This document shows, piece by piece, positions 1-9,950 of a stretch of 49,235 bases of DNA (its first letter is position 1; each line of letters opens with the position of its first letter). The stretch covers positions 1 through 49,235 of the forward strand of contig JAHJGX010000018.1 of assembly GCA_018824205.1 (NCBI GenBank). The letters run 5' to 3'. Below the pieces are notes generated by a model, which saw only the letters and a program-made list of their open reading frames with translations, was not told where the DNA came from and ran no database searches. Both the position numbers and the translations under genes were made by a program. This stretch comes from a bacterium (GTDB lineage: Bacteria > Fidelibacterota > UBA2242).

Positions 1-1155
1 ACACTGTTCACGAAATGCATGCAGGAGCACGTAAGCGATACTATGCAAAAACAGTCGGAACTGGTTGGCCAAAAAACGGGTACAGGAGGTCTTATCCGAG
101 CGAAGATGATTCTTGTGCTCTTTGATTAACAGTTCCATAGCACCGCGGCCACAATAAATTAGATTATAGACCATACTGCGGTGCCTGTTTTCCAGATTGG
201 TGACAATAAACCGGAGATTGGAACCCTTCGCATTATGTTCCGCTTTATAAATCACCCGCCGGAGTATGGTCCAACTACTGGCCTGATAGGTAAACTCTCC
301 GAAAAGTTTTACCGGCTGCTTATCTTTTAAAAAGAACATTTCAGCCTGTTTAACAAGGCCGGCCGATTGTTTCACCATAGGGTCTTTTGTCGTCAGTCCG
401 AAAATGTATTTGAGCCCCAAGTGCTCACAGTAATCCATAAGCTCCTTGTATGCAAAATGGGAATCGCCTCTGACAAGGATACCTACTTCCGGCCAGGCTT
501 CTCGTATGCGATCGATGATGCGTTTCAGAATCATCATAATCTCGCTGCCGGTTGGGCGTTTGCCGGGGCGGAGAATCGTGGTAATCAATTTACCGCTTTT
601 GCCTTCGTAGATGTGAAGCGGCAAATAACAATAATTGTTATAATACCCATTGAAAAGGATCAATTGTTGAGCACCGTGGGTCGGATCTTCCGTATCATCC
701 AAATCCAGTAAAATGGCTTTGGGCGCTTTTTCATAGGAATGAATAAAATTATCCAAAAAAGCTTGCGCAATACGGTAAAGATCGGTTCGGGAAAAGCCGT
801 TTTCAAAACGGCTCATCGTCGGTTGACTGGCCAGGGAGTCTTTTAAGCGATTACAAGCAATCTTCAGAACAGGATCATCTTTCAGGTGATCAGAATCATT
901 GGCATCTTCATATCCGGCGGCAATTTGAAAAACACGTTGCGTCAGCAGTTGGTTGATACTGTGTTGAACATAACTCTGATGCCTGCCATCGGGAAGTACA
1001 TCTGCGATACGCTGTATTATACCCAGTCTCGACTCCACTTCCCGGAGAAATAGCAATCCGGCATCAGAAGTGACATTGCCACCATTAAAATCAGCAATCA
1101 CTTTTTTTCCAGAAATTGCTTTAAAATGAAAGGCTTGTTTTGTATCTTTTTCCAT
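1..1155 (-). CDS. IS1380-family transposase (C-terminus runs off the window edge)
   Basis: Reverse-strand frame open from ATG at 1155 to base 1; translates MEKDTKQAFHFKAISGKKVIADFNGGNVTSDAGLLFLREVESRLGIIQRIADVLPD...KAILLDLDDTEDPTHGAQQLILFNGYYNNYCYLPLHIYEGKSGKLI..., typical of IS1380 DDE transposases. Missing from the ORF track because no stop lies in the window. Confidence 0.93.
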   Translation of the reverse strand, partial: MEKDTKQAFHFKAISGKKVIADFNGGNVTSDAGLLFLREVESRLGIIQRIADVLPDGRHQSYVQHSINQLLTQRVFQIAAGYEDANDSDHLKDDPVLKIACNRLKDSLASQPTMSRFENGFSRTDLYRIAQAFLDNFIHSYEKAPKAILLDLDDTEDPTHGAQQLILFNGYYNNYCYLPLHIYEGKSGKLITTILRPGKRPTGSEIMMILKRIIDRIREAWPEVGILVRGDSHFAYKELMDYCEHLGLKYIFGLTTKDPMVKQSAGLVKQAEMFFLKDKQPVKLFGEFTYQASSWTILRRVIYKAEHNAKGSNLRFIVTNLENRHRSMVYNLIYCGRGAMELLIKEHKNHLRSDKTSCTRFLANQFRLFLHSIAYVLLHAFREQC

Positions 1156-1235
1156 AGCTGTTTGTCCAATTTTGTTTTGTTAATTATCTATAATAACTTA
1201 ATTTAAAACAATACTTTATTGGATCAAACAGCTAT
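1154..1235. repeat. Near-perfect inverted repeat overlapping the transposase start codon
   Basis: atagctgtttgtccaa (1154-1169) versus ttggatcaaacagctat (1219-1235); arms differ by one inserted base. Confidence 0.7.
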
Positions 1236-1418
1236 TTTATGAATTATTCAGGTTTGAAAAATAGTTAAAGATTTTTACATGAAATAATTCTATATAATGG
1301 TCGCCGGAGCGGACTATGTAGAGTATGATGTTAGCAGTATTATTTTTTGTACCTATAAAGAAAATCAGTCTTGTGATTTGCAATGAATTAATATATATTC
1401 TCCTTTGTCAAGCAATAA

Positions 1419-3998
1419 ATGAGGAAAAGAATGAGCTATAGTACGTTATTAAAAATAAAAGTCGCTGATTTAAGCACAGAGGCTGAAGTAGAAACCAGAT
1501 TACTTGCTAAATTATTCAGAGATTTAGAATATCCTGACACCCATATCATACCAAAAAAAAGATTAAAACCACTAGTTATATTCGATGGCTCCAAACGCTT
1601 ATCTGTTGAAACCGATTTTTTATTGCTGGGTAATGATAAAAATGCAAAAATAATCGTTGAAGCGAAAGATCCTAAAATAAACGTTCAATCTGCCTGGGGA
1701 CAAGCGGCCAGCTATGCACTAAGTTATAATCGTGATAAAAATGATAACGAAAAAATTAATTGGCTTTTAATCAGTAACGGACACATTACATCATTATTCC
1801 GCCATGATTCTGATGTTCCAACAGTCACTCTTCGTCTTTCTGACTTTGCCAGTGGCTCCCCGCCTTATGTAACTTTAAGGTCACATATAAAATTTAAAAG
1901 CGTTACTACTGTTGAAATTGGCGGAATACCTTTTGAAAGCATCCCGCATGACAAATTAAATCAATTGTTTTTCCAGTGTCACGATCTTGTATGGAAAAAA
2001 GAAAAACTAAATCCAACCGATGCATTTTTTGAATTTTGCAAATTCATATTTATTAAAATCAAGGAAGACAAAAAGCGTGAAAAGCAAACATCAAATATCA
2101 ATGCATATCAAATACCATTAACAATTGAATGGCTTAATACGCAGGAATTAATATCCAAACATCCTGTAAGAGATATTCTTTTTGCCGATTTGCATAAAGA
2201 ACTTGAAGTCGCAATCTATAAAGAAAAGAAGAAGAGAATTTTTGAGCCTAATGAAACTCTTAAATTAAGTGCTTCGACATGCAGAGAATTAATAAAATAT
2301 TTTCAATCTATCAATCTAAGTTCCATTGATGAAGATTTAAATGGACGCATGTTTGAAGTATTTTTAGCTGCGGCTATCAGAGGAAGGGCGTTAGGGCAAT
2401 ATTTTACACCACGGCCTGTGGTCGATTTTATGACCCGCATTGGTTTGCGTAATTGTACTGCTTTAAATCCTCCATCTGTAATTGATGCATGTTCTGGTAC
2501 GGCAGGATTTCTTATCGAAGTCATGGCTTATTTACTGTCTGGTTTAAGAGAAGATTCCCGCTTTAATCAGCAGGAAAAGGATGAAATTAGAAATAATATA
2601 TGCAATTTGCGTCTCTATGGTATTGAAGCAAACGAACGTGTAGCCAGAATTGCCCGTATTAATATGTATTTGCATGGAGATGGCGGCAGTCATATTTTTC
2701 ATGGTGACGGCTTGGATAGTAAACCCTTCATAACCGAAGATATGACAGGTGAGCGAATTGATGAGGTAAAGGACCACATAAAAAAAATTACAAATGAATC
2801 ATTTGATTTGGTTTTAACTAATCCGCCATTTAGCATGAATTATAGTATTGATAATGATGATGAAAAGCGAATACTTAGACAGAGAACATTGGCTCATGGT
2901 GCAAAATCTGCAAAATCAAATTTATTATTTCTTGACCGTTATCATGAGTTATTAAAACCAGGTGGAGAAATTTTAATTGTTTTGGATGATACTATTATCA
3001 ACGGAAAATCTTACCTTCCAGTAAGAGAATGGATAGTTGAAAAATTCATTATTTTAAGTATTCATTCACTACCTTTTAATGCTTTTTTTAAAGCAAAAGC
3101 AAACATTAAAACATCAATTCTTCATCTTAGAAAGAAAATAAATATTCATGAATCGCAAGGTTATGTTTTTATGTCTATTAGTAATAATATAGGACATGAC
3201 AATGCCTTGCGTGACACATTAAATAAAAACAACTTACCGGACATTTTAACTACATATCTTGAGTGGCAACGTACTGGCATTATGCATGAAATAATTAAAA
3301 ATAATCAAGACGTTAATGAAAATTTAGAATGCCCTGAACAAATATGGCTTATTCCTCCTGAAGAATTAAAAATTGAGCGGTTTGACTGTTTTTACTATTC
3401 CCCTGATTTAAAAAATATTTTTAATATTCTCAAGAATCGTCAAAAATCAGGAAAGATTGAAATTAAGTATGGTTGTGACTTTAAAATAAAGACGAAACTT
3501 AATAAAAATACAAAACAAGCTCTTATAAATTCGCAACAAGTTTTAAAATATATTGAAATTGGCGATGTTACAAGATATGGCCTTATAACAAAATGTATTA
3601 CAGGTACTTTTGACCAGCTACCGTCTCGTGGCGAATACCAAGTTAGAAAAAATGATTTATTATTAGCAATTAATAATAGTTCCAGAGGTACAGTCGTTAA
3701 GGTTCCTGAAGAATTTGATGGCGCAATATGTACGTCTGGTTTTTTAGTCATTACACCTAAAGACGAAAATGAATCTGATCTGTTATGGTATTCCTTACGA
3801 AGCGAATACTGCCGGGGCCAAATTTACTATCTATCTCAAACAGCAAGCCAACCTGAGTTAAAATTGGACGCTTGGAAAAAATATTTTATGGTTCCGTTAC
3901 CGACGGGCCAATACAAGGGAAAAGCTATAGAAGAATCAAAATTTTTCAATGAGCATTTACGATCTGTCTTAAACGCTGATCAGTGTAGGCTACAGTAA
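1419..3998 (+). CDS. Single-chain restriction-modification-like protein: HsdR_N-like PD-(D/E)xK N-terminus, N6-adenine methylase, C-terminal TRD
   Basis: 859 aa; ETDFLLLGNDKNAKIIVEAKDPKI (D...ExK), GQYFTPRPVVDFM, motif I-like DACSGTAGFL, TNPPFSM (NPPF motif), C-terminal HsdS-like segment KYIEIGDV...RKNDLLLAINNSSRGTVVKVPEEFDGAICTSGFLVI. ATG at 1434 is an alternative start. Confidence 0.8.
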   Translation: MRKRMSYSTLLKIKVADLSTEAEVETRLLAKLFRDLEYPDTHIIPKKRLKPLVIFDGSKRLSVETDFLLLGNDKNAKIIVEAKDPKINVQSAWGQAASYALSYNRDKNDNEKINWLLISNGHITSLFRHDSDVPTVTLRLSDFASGSPPYVTLRSHIKFKSVTTVEIGGIPFESIPHDKLNQLFFQCHDLVWKKEKLNPTDAFFEFCKFIFIKIKEDKKREKQTSNINAYQIPLTIEWLNTQELISKHPVRDILFADLHKELEVAIYKEKKKRIFEPNETLKLSASTCRELIKYFQSINLSSIDEDLNGRMFEVFLAAAIRGRALGQYFTPRPVVDFMTRIGLRNCTALNPPSVIDACSGTAGFLIEVMAYLLSGLREDSRFNQQEKDEIRNNICNLRLYGIEANERVARIARINMYLHGDGGSHIFHGDGLDSKPFITEDMTGERIDEVKDHIKKITNESFDLVLTNPPFSMNYSIDNDDEKRILRQRTLAHGAKSAKSNLLFLDRYHELLKPGGEILIVLDDTIINGKSYLPVREWIVEKFIILSIHSLPFNAFFKAKANIKTSILHLRKKINIHESQGYVFMSISNNIGHDNALRDTLNKNNLPDILTTYLEWQRTGIMHEIIKNNQDVNENLECPEQIWLIPPEELKIERFDCFYYSPDLKNIFNILKNRQKSGKIEIKYGCDFKIKTKLNKNTKQALINSQQVLKYIEIGDVTRYGLITKCITGTFDQLPSRGEYQVRKNDLLLAINNSSRGTVVKVPEEFDGAICTSGFLVITPKDENESDLLWYSLRSEYCRGQIYYLSQTASQPELKLDAWKKYFMVPLPTGQYKGKAIEESKFFNEHLRSVLNADQCRLQ

Positions 3999-4252
3999 AA
4001 CCCACTAACGAACATGAACTACTTCGTAATTGAACATGTATCTTCAGAGTGCTTCATGAGAGTACACGAAGGGACAAGCAGGGGTTGCTATCCCGATGTG
4101 GGCAGGAACGAAGCCATTTATAAGGAATTTGCATGGTTTTGAGATATGCTGATAATTAGTGATAAACAGGTGGGATATTCAGATCATCGCAGCAGTATTA
4201 ACCATAAATTGTGTTTTACCTGATTAATTGACGAGATTGTGAATAATGTAAG

Positions 4253-4426
4253 TTAATGAATCAGCCATTGATAGAGGCGATCCGAGCTGCGAATGAAACA
4301 AGCGGCGGCCAGCAGTAAAAACGGCATCGTCGGTAACAAAGGCAGAAGAACTCCCAGAGTTCCTAACCCGATGGAAATTACACCGATAATAATATAAAAT
4401 ACCTGACTCGCTTTTCGTTTAGGCAT
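4253..4426 (-). pseudogene. DUF454 (YbaN-like) membrane protein, apparently C-terminally truncated
   Basis: Manual translation: MPKRKASQVFYIIIGVISIGLGTLGVLLPLLPTMPFLLLAAACFIRSSDRLYQWLIH*. Matches the DUF454 N-terminal half but stops straight after WLIH. Below the ORF-track length cutoff. Confidence 0.65.
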
Positions 4427-4450
4427 GATATCTAATTTTGAATGTGGTGA

Positions 4451-5620
4451 TCATCTGAAAATTGCGATAAAGACGCCCGCTGCAATCGCCGAACCGATCA
4501 CGCCGGCCACATTCGGCGCCATGGCGTGGAACAGCAGGTAGTTATCCTTGTCGTATTGGCGGGCGAAATGCTGGACCACCCGGGCGGAATCCGGCACTGC
4601 AGAGACACCGGCGGCCCCGATCAGCGGATTCATTTTTTCTTTCAGGAAGAGGTTCATGAATTTGGCAAAGACCAATCCGCCAAACGTGGCGATACTGAAA
4701 GAAAATAGCCCGAGAAAAAATATCCCCAGCGCTTTCGGTGTCAGAAATCCGACATTGACGCCATCCACATAGCGGCTGGCCTGGGTAGAGGCGCCGACGG
4801 CAAAGGACAGTAAAATTGTACAAATGTTCAACAGGGAATTTCCGGCGGTTTTACTAAGGCGGTCCGTAACCCCGCTTTCTTTCAGTAAATTTCCCAGCAT
4901 TAACATCCCGACAAGCGGCAATGAACCCGGTGCGATCAGGGCGGCGACAATGACCACAATGATGGGGAAAAGGATTTTTTCCCTTTGTGATACCCTGCGG
5001 GCCGGTTTCATCCGGATTCTTCGTTCTCTTTCAGTGGTCAGCAGTTTCATAATAGGCGGTTGAATCAAGGGAACGAGGGCCATGTAGGAATAGGCCGCGA
5101 TGGCAATTGGTCCCAGCAGGTGCGGCGCCAATTGCGACGACAGGAAAATCGACGTCGGACCATCTGCGCCGCCAATAATACCGATAGACGCAGCTTCCTG
5201 ATTTGTAAATCCCAGCATTAATGCGCCAAGATAGGTGACAAAGATACCCAGCTGGGCCGCGGCCCCCAGAAGTACGGATTTGGGGTTGGAAATCAGCGAT
5301 GAGAAATCGGTCATGGCGCCGATGCCGAGAAAAATCAAGGGCGGAAAAACACCCGACGTGACGCCATAATATATCAGGCTGAAGACGCTGTTTTGCGGAG
5401 CGCCGTTTGTCACAGTATCATAGACGCCCAAAGGCAATCCGGAAATATAGGGAATATTGCCGACGATGACGCCGAATCCGATTGGTAGCAGGAGCAGGGG
5501 TTCATATTTTTTCACGATTGCCAGGTAGATGGCAATACATCCCACGACAATCATAATCACATTGCCCCATTGCAGGTTTGCAAAGCCGGTGGTCTCGATA
5601 ATCTGAAGAATCATATCCAT
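4451..5620 (-). CDS. Sodium-translocating decarboxylase beta subunit (OadB/MmdB family)
   Basis: 389 aa polytopic protein; GGADGPTSIFLSSQLAP, GASTQASRYVDG and AMAPNVAGVIGSAIAAGVF are characteristic. Confidence 0.93.
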   Translation of the reverse strand: MDMILQIIETTGFANLQWGNVIMIVVGCIAIYLAIVKKYEPLLLLPIGFGVIVGNIPYISGLPLGVYDTVTNGAPQNSVFSLIYYGVTSGVFPPLIFLGIGAMTDFSSLISNPKSVLLGAAAQLGIFVTYLGALMLGFTNQEAASIGIIGGADGPTSIFLSSQLAPHLLGPIAIAAYSYMALVPLIQPPIMKLLTTERERRIRMKPARRVSQREKILFPIIVVIVAALIAPGSLPLVGMLMLGNLLKESGVTDRLSKTAGNSLLNICTILLSFAVGASTQASRYVDGVNVGFLTPKALGIFFLGLFSFSIATFGGLVFAKFMNLFLKEKMNPLIGAAGVSAVPDSARVVQHFARQYDKDNYLLFHAMAPNVAGVIGSAIAAGVFIAIFR

Positions 5621-5633
5621 TACAATTTACTCC

Positions 5634-6110
5634 CTACGCCAGTTCGATCAGGACGTCGCCTTCGTTTGCCGAATCACCCACTTTAATCAGAATGGATTTG
5701 ACAGTTCCATCTCCGGGCGCCTGGACGTCGTTTTCCATTTTCATGGCTTCCATGACCACCAGGTTCTGCCCGGCCTTGACAGCATCGCCGGGTTTGACGT
5801 GAATCTTCAGAATTAAACCGGGCAGCGGAGCGACAATCGATGAGGCGCCGGCAACAGGTACTGGTTTTTTGGGCGCCGGACCGGTAGATATAACGGGCGC
5901 CGGACTGCTTATCGGGGAAGCTGAAATAACGGCAGTTTCAACTGCGCTCCGGGGTTGCAGGTCGGATACCTGTTCGATTCCAAGATCTTTAAGTCCGACC
6001 GTATAGGTCTTATCATTCAAAGTAACAACTGCCTCATAAGCGCTGAATTCGTTTATCGTAACCGTATAATCTTTTCCGTTTATCTCCAGTTTCAGGGTCT
6101 TTTCTCGCAT
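5634..6110 (-). CDS. Biotin/lipoyl carrier protein of the decarboxylase complex
   Basis: C-terminal biotinyl domain VVMEAMKMENDVQAPGDGTVKSI; Pro/Ala-rich linker. Confidence 0.9.
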   Translation of the reverse strand: MREKTLKLEINGKDYTVTINEFSAYEAVVTLNDKTYTVGLKDLGIEQVSDLQPRSAVETAVISASPISSPAPVISTGPAPKKPVPVAGASSIVAPLPGLILKIHVKPGDAVKAGQNLVVMEAMKMENDVQAPGDGTVKSILIKVGDSANEGDVLIELA

Positions 6111-6124
6111 TGGGAATACCTTCT

Positions 6125-6490
6125 TTATGTCCGTTTAATAATGTTCAGCCGCTGTCCGAATTTCTGACCGCTTTTCCAGACGGTTTGCTGTTCGCCGCGC
6201 TTAAAGGTGATCTGGGTTTGCAATGACTCAAAATGGATTTTTCGGTAACATTCAATCGCCGTGGCGATGGCAACCAAATCATCGTCTGCAAGTTGGATAA
6301 CCTTTTTTATGCTGGACTGCCGAGGAATATCGGGTTGCGAAATATCATTATTTGCGGTGCGGTGCAGCCGTCCAAAAACCTTATTGAACAGGTGGATCGT
6401 GAGTGCAATCAGAATCAGGCCGGCGAATACGACAATGATCCCACTCAGCGCAATATTAAATCCGTTGTTTTGAATAATGTTGTCGATCAT
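6125..6490 (-). CDS. OadG-family decarboxylase gamma subunit
   Basis: 121 aa with one N-terminal TM helix (GIIVVFAGLILIALTIHLFNKVFG), placed between carrier and carboxyltransferase genes. Confidence 0.75.
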   Translation of the reverse strand: MIDNIIQNNGFNIALSGIIVVFAGLILIALTIHLFNKVFGRLHRTANNDISQPDIPRQSSIKKVIQLADDDLVAIATAIECYRKIHFESLQTQITFKRGEQQTVWKSGQKFGQRLNIIKRT

Positions 6491-6501
6491 TATGGTCTCT
6501 C

Positions 6502-8052
6502 CTACAGCGGAATATTGCCATGTTTCTTGGGCGGGTTGTCGTCCCGTTTATTGGCCAGCATTTCCAGGGCCTTGATCAATTTATAGCGGGTTATTTTTGG
6601 CTCGATCACTTCATCGATATACCCTTTGGCCGCTGCGACGTAAGGATTCGCGAATTTGTCCCGGTACTCTTCAATCTTTTCCTGGAGTTTTTCTGCCGGT
6701 TTTTCCGCCGCTTTGATTTCCTTTGAAAAAATAATTTCACTGGCGCCTTGTGGTCCCATTACCGCGATTTCCGACGACGGCCAGGCATAAGTATAATCAC
6801 CCCGCAGCTGCTTGGAATTCATTACACAAAATGCGCCGCCGTATGCTTTGCGGGTGATGACGGTGATTTTTGGAACGGTGGCCTCCGCATAGGCGTAAAG
6901 CATTTTGGCACCGTGTTTGATGATGCCGTTGAACTCCTGGACCGTTCCGGGCATGAAACCGGGGACGTCTTCAAAGGTGATTACAGGTATATTGAACGCG
7001 TCGCAGAAGCGGACGAACCGGGCGGCTTTGTTGGAAGCATTACTGTCAAGAACACCGGCGAGGTGTTTCGGTTGATTGGCGACGATGCCCACGGATTTTC
7101 CGTTCAGGCGGCCAAACCCTATAATAATATTTAGTGCGTATAACGCCTGAACTTCCAAAAATTCGCCGTTGTCCAGAATCCGCCCCAGAATTTCTTTCAT
7201 ATCATAGGGCTTATTGGCATTATCGGGTACGAGATAATTCAGTTCCTCGTCAATTCGATCCGGGGAATCCTGATTGGGAATGACCGGCGCTTCTTCCATA
7301 TTGTTTTGAGGAATATAGTTGATCAATGTGCGAATACCCTCGAAGAGACTTTGTTCATCGTCATAAGTGAAATGCGTAATGCCGCTTTTCGAAGCGTGCG
7401 TATCAGCGCCGCCCAATTCCTCGGCGGTGACGTCTTCATGGGTAACGGTTTTGACGATTTTGGGACCGGTCAGAAACATGTAGGCAGTTTTACGAACCAT
7501 AAAGATAAAATCCGTCAGCGCCGGGGAATAGACCGCACCGCCGGCACAGGGCCCGACGATTGCGCTGATCTGGGGAACCACGCCGGAGTAAAGAACATTT
7601 CGTAAAAATATTTCCGTGTAACCGGCCAATGAATCGACGCCTTCCTGAATGCGAGCGCCGCCGGAATCATTAATGCCAATTACCGGAGCACCGACTTTAG
7701 CCGATTTTTCAAGGACTTTGACGACTTTATCCGCTACGGTTTTGGAGAGCGAACCGCCGAAGACGGTGAAATCAAAGGCATAGACAAAAACCAGGCGACC
7801 ATGAATGGTGCCGTAGCCGGTGACCATTCCGTCGCCGAGGATTGTTTTCTTCTGCATATCGAAATCCGAACATTCATGCAACCGGAACATGTCCATTTCT
7901 TCAAAACTGTTTTTGTCCAGCAGCAGATCGATCCGTTCCCGGGCGGTTAATTTACCACGTTCGTGCTGTTTGTCAATCGCCGGATCGCCGCCGCCGCGCT
8001 GGGCTTTATCGATTTTTTCTTTTAATTCAAGGATTTTCCGTTCTCTACTCAT
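6502..8052 (-). CDS. Acyl-CoA carboxyltransferase / methylmalonyl-CoA decarboxylase alpha subunit
   Basis: 516 aa; GGGDPAIDKQHERGKLTARERIDLLLD, GINDSGGARIQEGVDSLAGY, ITRKAYGGAFCVMNSKQLRGDYTYAWPSSEIAVMGPQGA. Confidence 0.95.
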   Translation of the reverse strand: MSRERKILELKEKIDKAQRGGGDPAIDKQHERGKLTARERIDLLLDKNSFEEMDMFRLHECSDFDMQKKTILGDGMVTGYGTIHGRLVFVYAFDFTVFGGSLSKTVADKVVKVLEKSAKVGAPVIGINDSGGARIQEGVDSLAGYTEIFLRNVLYSGVVPQISAIVGPCAGGAVYSPALTDFIFMVRKTAYMFLTGPKIVKTVTHEDVTAEELGGADTHASKSGITHFTYDDEQSLFEGIRTLINYIPQNNMEEAPVIPNQDSPDRIDEELNYLVPDNANKPYDMKEILGRILDNGEFLEVQALYALNIIIGFGRLNGKSVGIVANQPKHLAGVLDSNASNKAARFVRFCDAFNIPVITFEDVPGFMPGTVQEFNGIIKHGAKMLYAYAEATVPKITVITRKAYGGAFCVMNSKQLRGDYTYAWPSSEIAVMGPQGASEIIFSKEIKAAEKPAEKLQEKIEEYRDKFANPYVAAAKGYIDEVIEPKITRYKLIKALEMLANKRDDNPPKKHGNIPL

Positions 8053-8067
8053 ATATTTTCCTCAATT

Positions 8068-8139
8068 GACATGATTAACATGATGTTCAGGATGTTTATT
8101 TTTATTGTTCGACAGGATTAACAGGATGTTCAGGATTGT
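8068..8139. repeat. Two direct copies of a 9-nt-period repeat (AACAGGATG-like)
   Basis: GACATGATT AACATGATG TTCAGGATG (8068-8094) and GACAGGATT AACAGGATG TTCAGGATT (8111-8137). Confidence 0.8.
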
Positions 8140-8172
8140 TGTTTCCTCCTGGTTTTTGCTTAGAGAGTGCTT

Positions 8173-8580
8173 TCACTTTTCTTTTACCTGGCAGATTTCG
8201 GTCAATACTCGCCCCGATGATTTTGGATGTAGAAAGGCGATTTTACTGTCATGAGCGCCGCTTCGGGGTTTTTCATCGATCATCCGGATATTTTTTGAAA
8301 TGAATTCCCGTATATCCGATTCAATAGCATCGGTCTGATAGGCGATATGATGAATGCCTTCACCTTTTTTCTCAATGAATTTAGCGATTGGACTCTCCGG
8401 TGATGTGGGTTCGAGCAGTTCAATCTGAACCTCTCCAACCTGAAACATTGCAACTATTACTTTCTGCTCCGGAACTTCGTCTTTGCCTCTGAACTCCAGT
8501 TGCAAGACATCCCGATAGAAGGGGATATGGTCTTCCAGGCTGGAAACCGCAATTCCGATATGGTTTATTTTGCTAATCAT
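8173..8580 (-). CDS. mce: Methylmalonyl-CoA epimerase
   Basis: INHIGIAVSSLEDHIPFYRDVLQLEF, GEGIHHIAYQTD, IAFLHPKSSGRVLTEIC (VOC fold). Confidence 0.93.
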   Translation of the reverse strand: MISKINHIGIAVSSLEDHIPFYRDVLQLEFRGKDEVPEQKVIVAMFQVGEVQIELLEPTSPESPIAKFIEKKGEGIHHIAYQTDAIESDIREFISKNIRMIDEKPRSGAHDSKIAFLHPKSSGRVLTEICQVKEK

Positions 8581-9569
8581 TGCCAGTTTATCTCCTGTAA
8601 AAAATCGCCGATTTTCTTATTTAATAATTTATAAGGGCTGACCTTTTTCTGAAACACTTCTTCGACCCAGCCGTTCAGGCGTTGATCAATATTGAGAAAG
8701 CGATTGGCGCTTGCCATGATCTTTGTTGTGGCGATATGCTTTAATTCTTTCTCAATGCGTTCTTTACGTTTTTGAGCCAGTCTTCCGTCATCACGCAGAC
8801 CTGCAAAATAAGAATTAATTTGCGAAAGTGCGTTACCGATTCCGTCGTTTTGAGTAGCGGAAGTCATGCAGATCGGGTGCTTCGAATCGGATTCGATACT
8901 GTCCTTTAAACTCAATACATATTCGACTTCACTTTTAAGACGGTCGGCGCCGTCCAGATCTTTTTTATTGATAATGAAAATGTCGCCGATTTCCATTACT
9001 CCGGCTTTCAGAGCCTGAATTTCATCACCCAGCCCCGGAACCAGCACCAGCAAGACAATATCAGAGAGTTCCATGACTTCGATTTCGGTTTGCCCGACAC
9101 CGATGGTTTCAATGATCACATAGTCGAAACCGGCAGCGTCGAATATTTTAATCGCATCTGCGGTCGCACCGGCAACACCGCCCAGATGTCCCCGGGAAGC
9201 CATTGACCGGATGAAAACACCATCGTCGGTTGCGTGTTTCTGCATACGAAGACGATCTCCTAAAAGCGCTCCGCCGGAGAAAGGTGAACTGGGATCCACG
9301 GCAATAACGGCGACTGTCTTATTGTCTTGCCGTAAATGTTCGATAAACCGGTCCAGTAAGCAACTTTTGCCGGCGCCCGGCGGCCCGGTAATTCCCCAGA
9401 CGATTGCATTCCCGCAATGGGGGTGAAGCGTATCAATTAATGCCTCTTTTTGGGTAATGTCGGTTTCGTTTTCAATCAGGCTGATACTCCGGGCAATTGC
9501 CCGAATATCCTGCTTTAATACCTGCCTGGCTAAATTTTGCATAATTCGTTCACTATTTAGCCGATTCAA
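8577..9569 (-). CDS. meaB: Methylmalonyl-CoA mutase-associated GTPase MeaB (ArgK family)
   Basis: [67 protein letters not shown]. Confidence 0.95.
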   Translation of the reverse strand: MNRLNSERIMQNLARQVLKQDIRAIARSISLIENETDITQKEALIDTLHPHCGNAIVWGITGPPGAGKSCLLDRFIEHLRQDNKTVAVIAVDPSSPFSGGALLGDRLRMQKHATDDGVFIRSMASRGHLGGVAGATADAIKIFDAAGFDYVIIETIGVGQTEIEVMELSDIVLLVLVPGLGDEIQALKAGVMEIGDIFIINKKDLDGADRLKSEVEYVLSLKDSIESDSKHPICMTSATQNDGIGNALSQINSYFAGLRDDGRLAQKRKERIEKELKHIATTKIMASANRFLNIDQRLNGWVEEVFQKKVSPYKLLNKKIGDFLQEINWQ

Positions 9570-9942
9570 TATATGCGATGATGTCTTTAATCGGTGTTCC
9601 CGGCGTAAAAACTGCCCGAATACCGTTTTCTTTCAATCCGGGAATGTCACTTTCCGGAATGACGCCACCGCCGAAAACAATGATATCGTCGGCATTTTTC
9701 GATTTTAGCAATTCTACGACTTTTGGAAACAACTCATTGTGTGCGCCGGACAACAGGCTGAGCCCGATAAAATCAACATCTTCCTGAATCGCGGTTTTAA
9801 CAATGGCATCGGGAGTTTGTCGGATTCCGGTATAAATAACTTCGTAACCGGCGTCTTTCAGCGCCCGGGCCACATATTTAGCGCCGCGGTCATGGCCATC
9901 AAGGCCCGGTTTTGCGATGAGAATTCGTATTTTTTTCATCAT
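9553..9942 (-). CDS. Methylmalonyl-CoA mutase small subunit, cobalamin-binding
   Basis: [35 protein letters not shown] (DxHxxG B12 motif), 129 aa. Confidence 0.94.
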   Translation of the reverse strand: MMKKIRILIAKPGLDGHDRGAKYVARALKDAGYEVIYTGIRQTPDAIVKTAIQEDVDFIGLSLLSGAHNELFPKVVELLKSKNADDIIVFGGGVIPESDIPGLKENGIRAVFTPGTPIKDIIAYIESAK

Positions 9943-9950
9943 AGTCTATC

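Larger units (their letters stand above)
1..1252 (-). mobile_element. IS1380-family insertion sequence, partial (one end inside the window)
   Basis: Transposase plus a non-coding end; proposed terminus CCTGAATAATTC (reverse strand, ending ~1252). The exact boundary is inferred because the other end is not visible. Confidence 0.6.

Noticed and set aside
367-711. 114-aa plus-strand ORF
   Set aside because: Antisense to the IS1380 transposase, which is clearly the coding strand.
4000-4250. Possible tRNA or structured RNA in the gap after the RM gene
   Set aside because: No T-loop GGTTCGA motif or cloverleaf seen by eye; no supporting structure.
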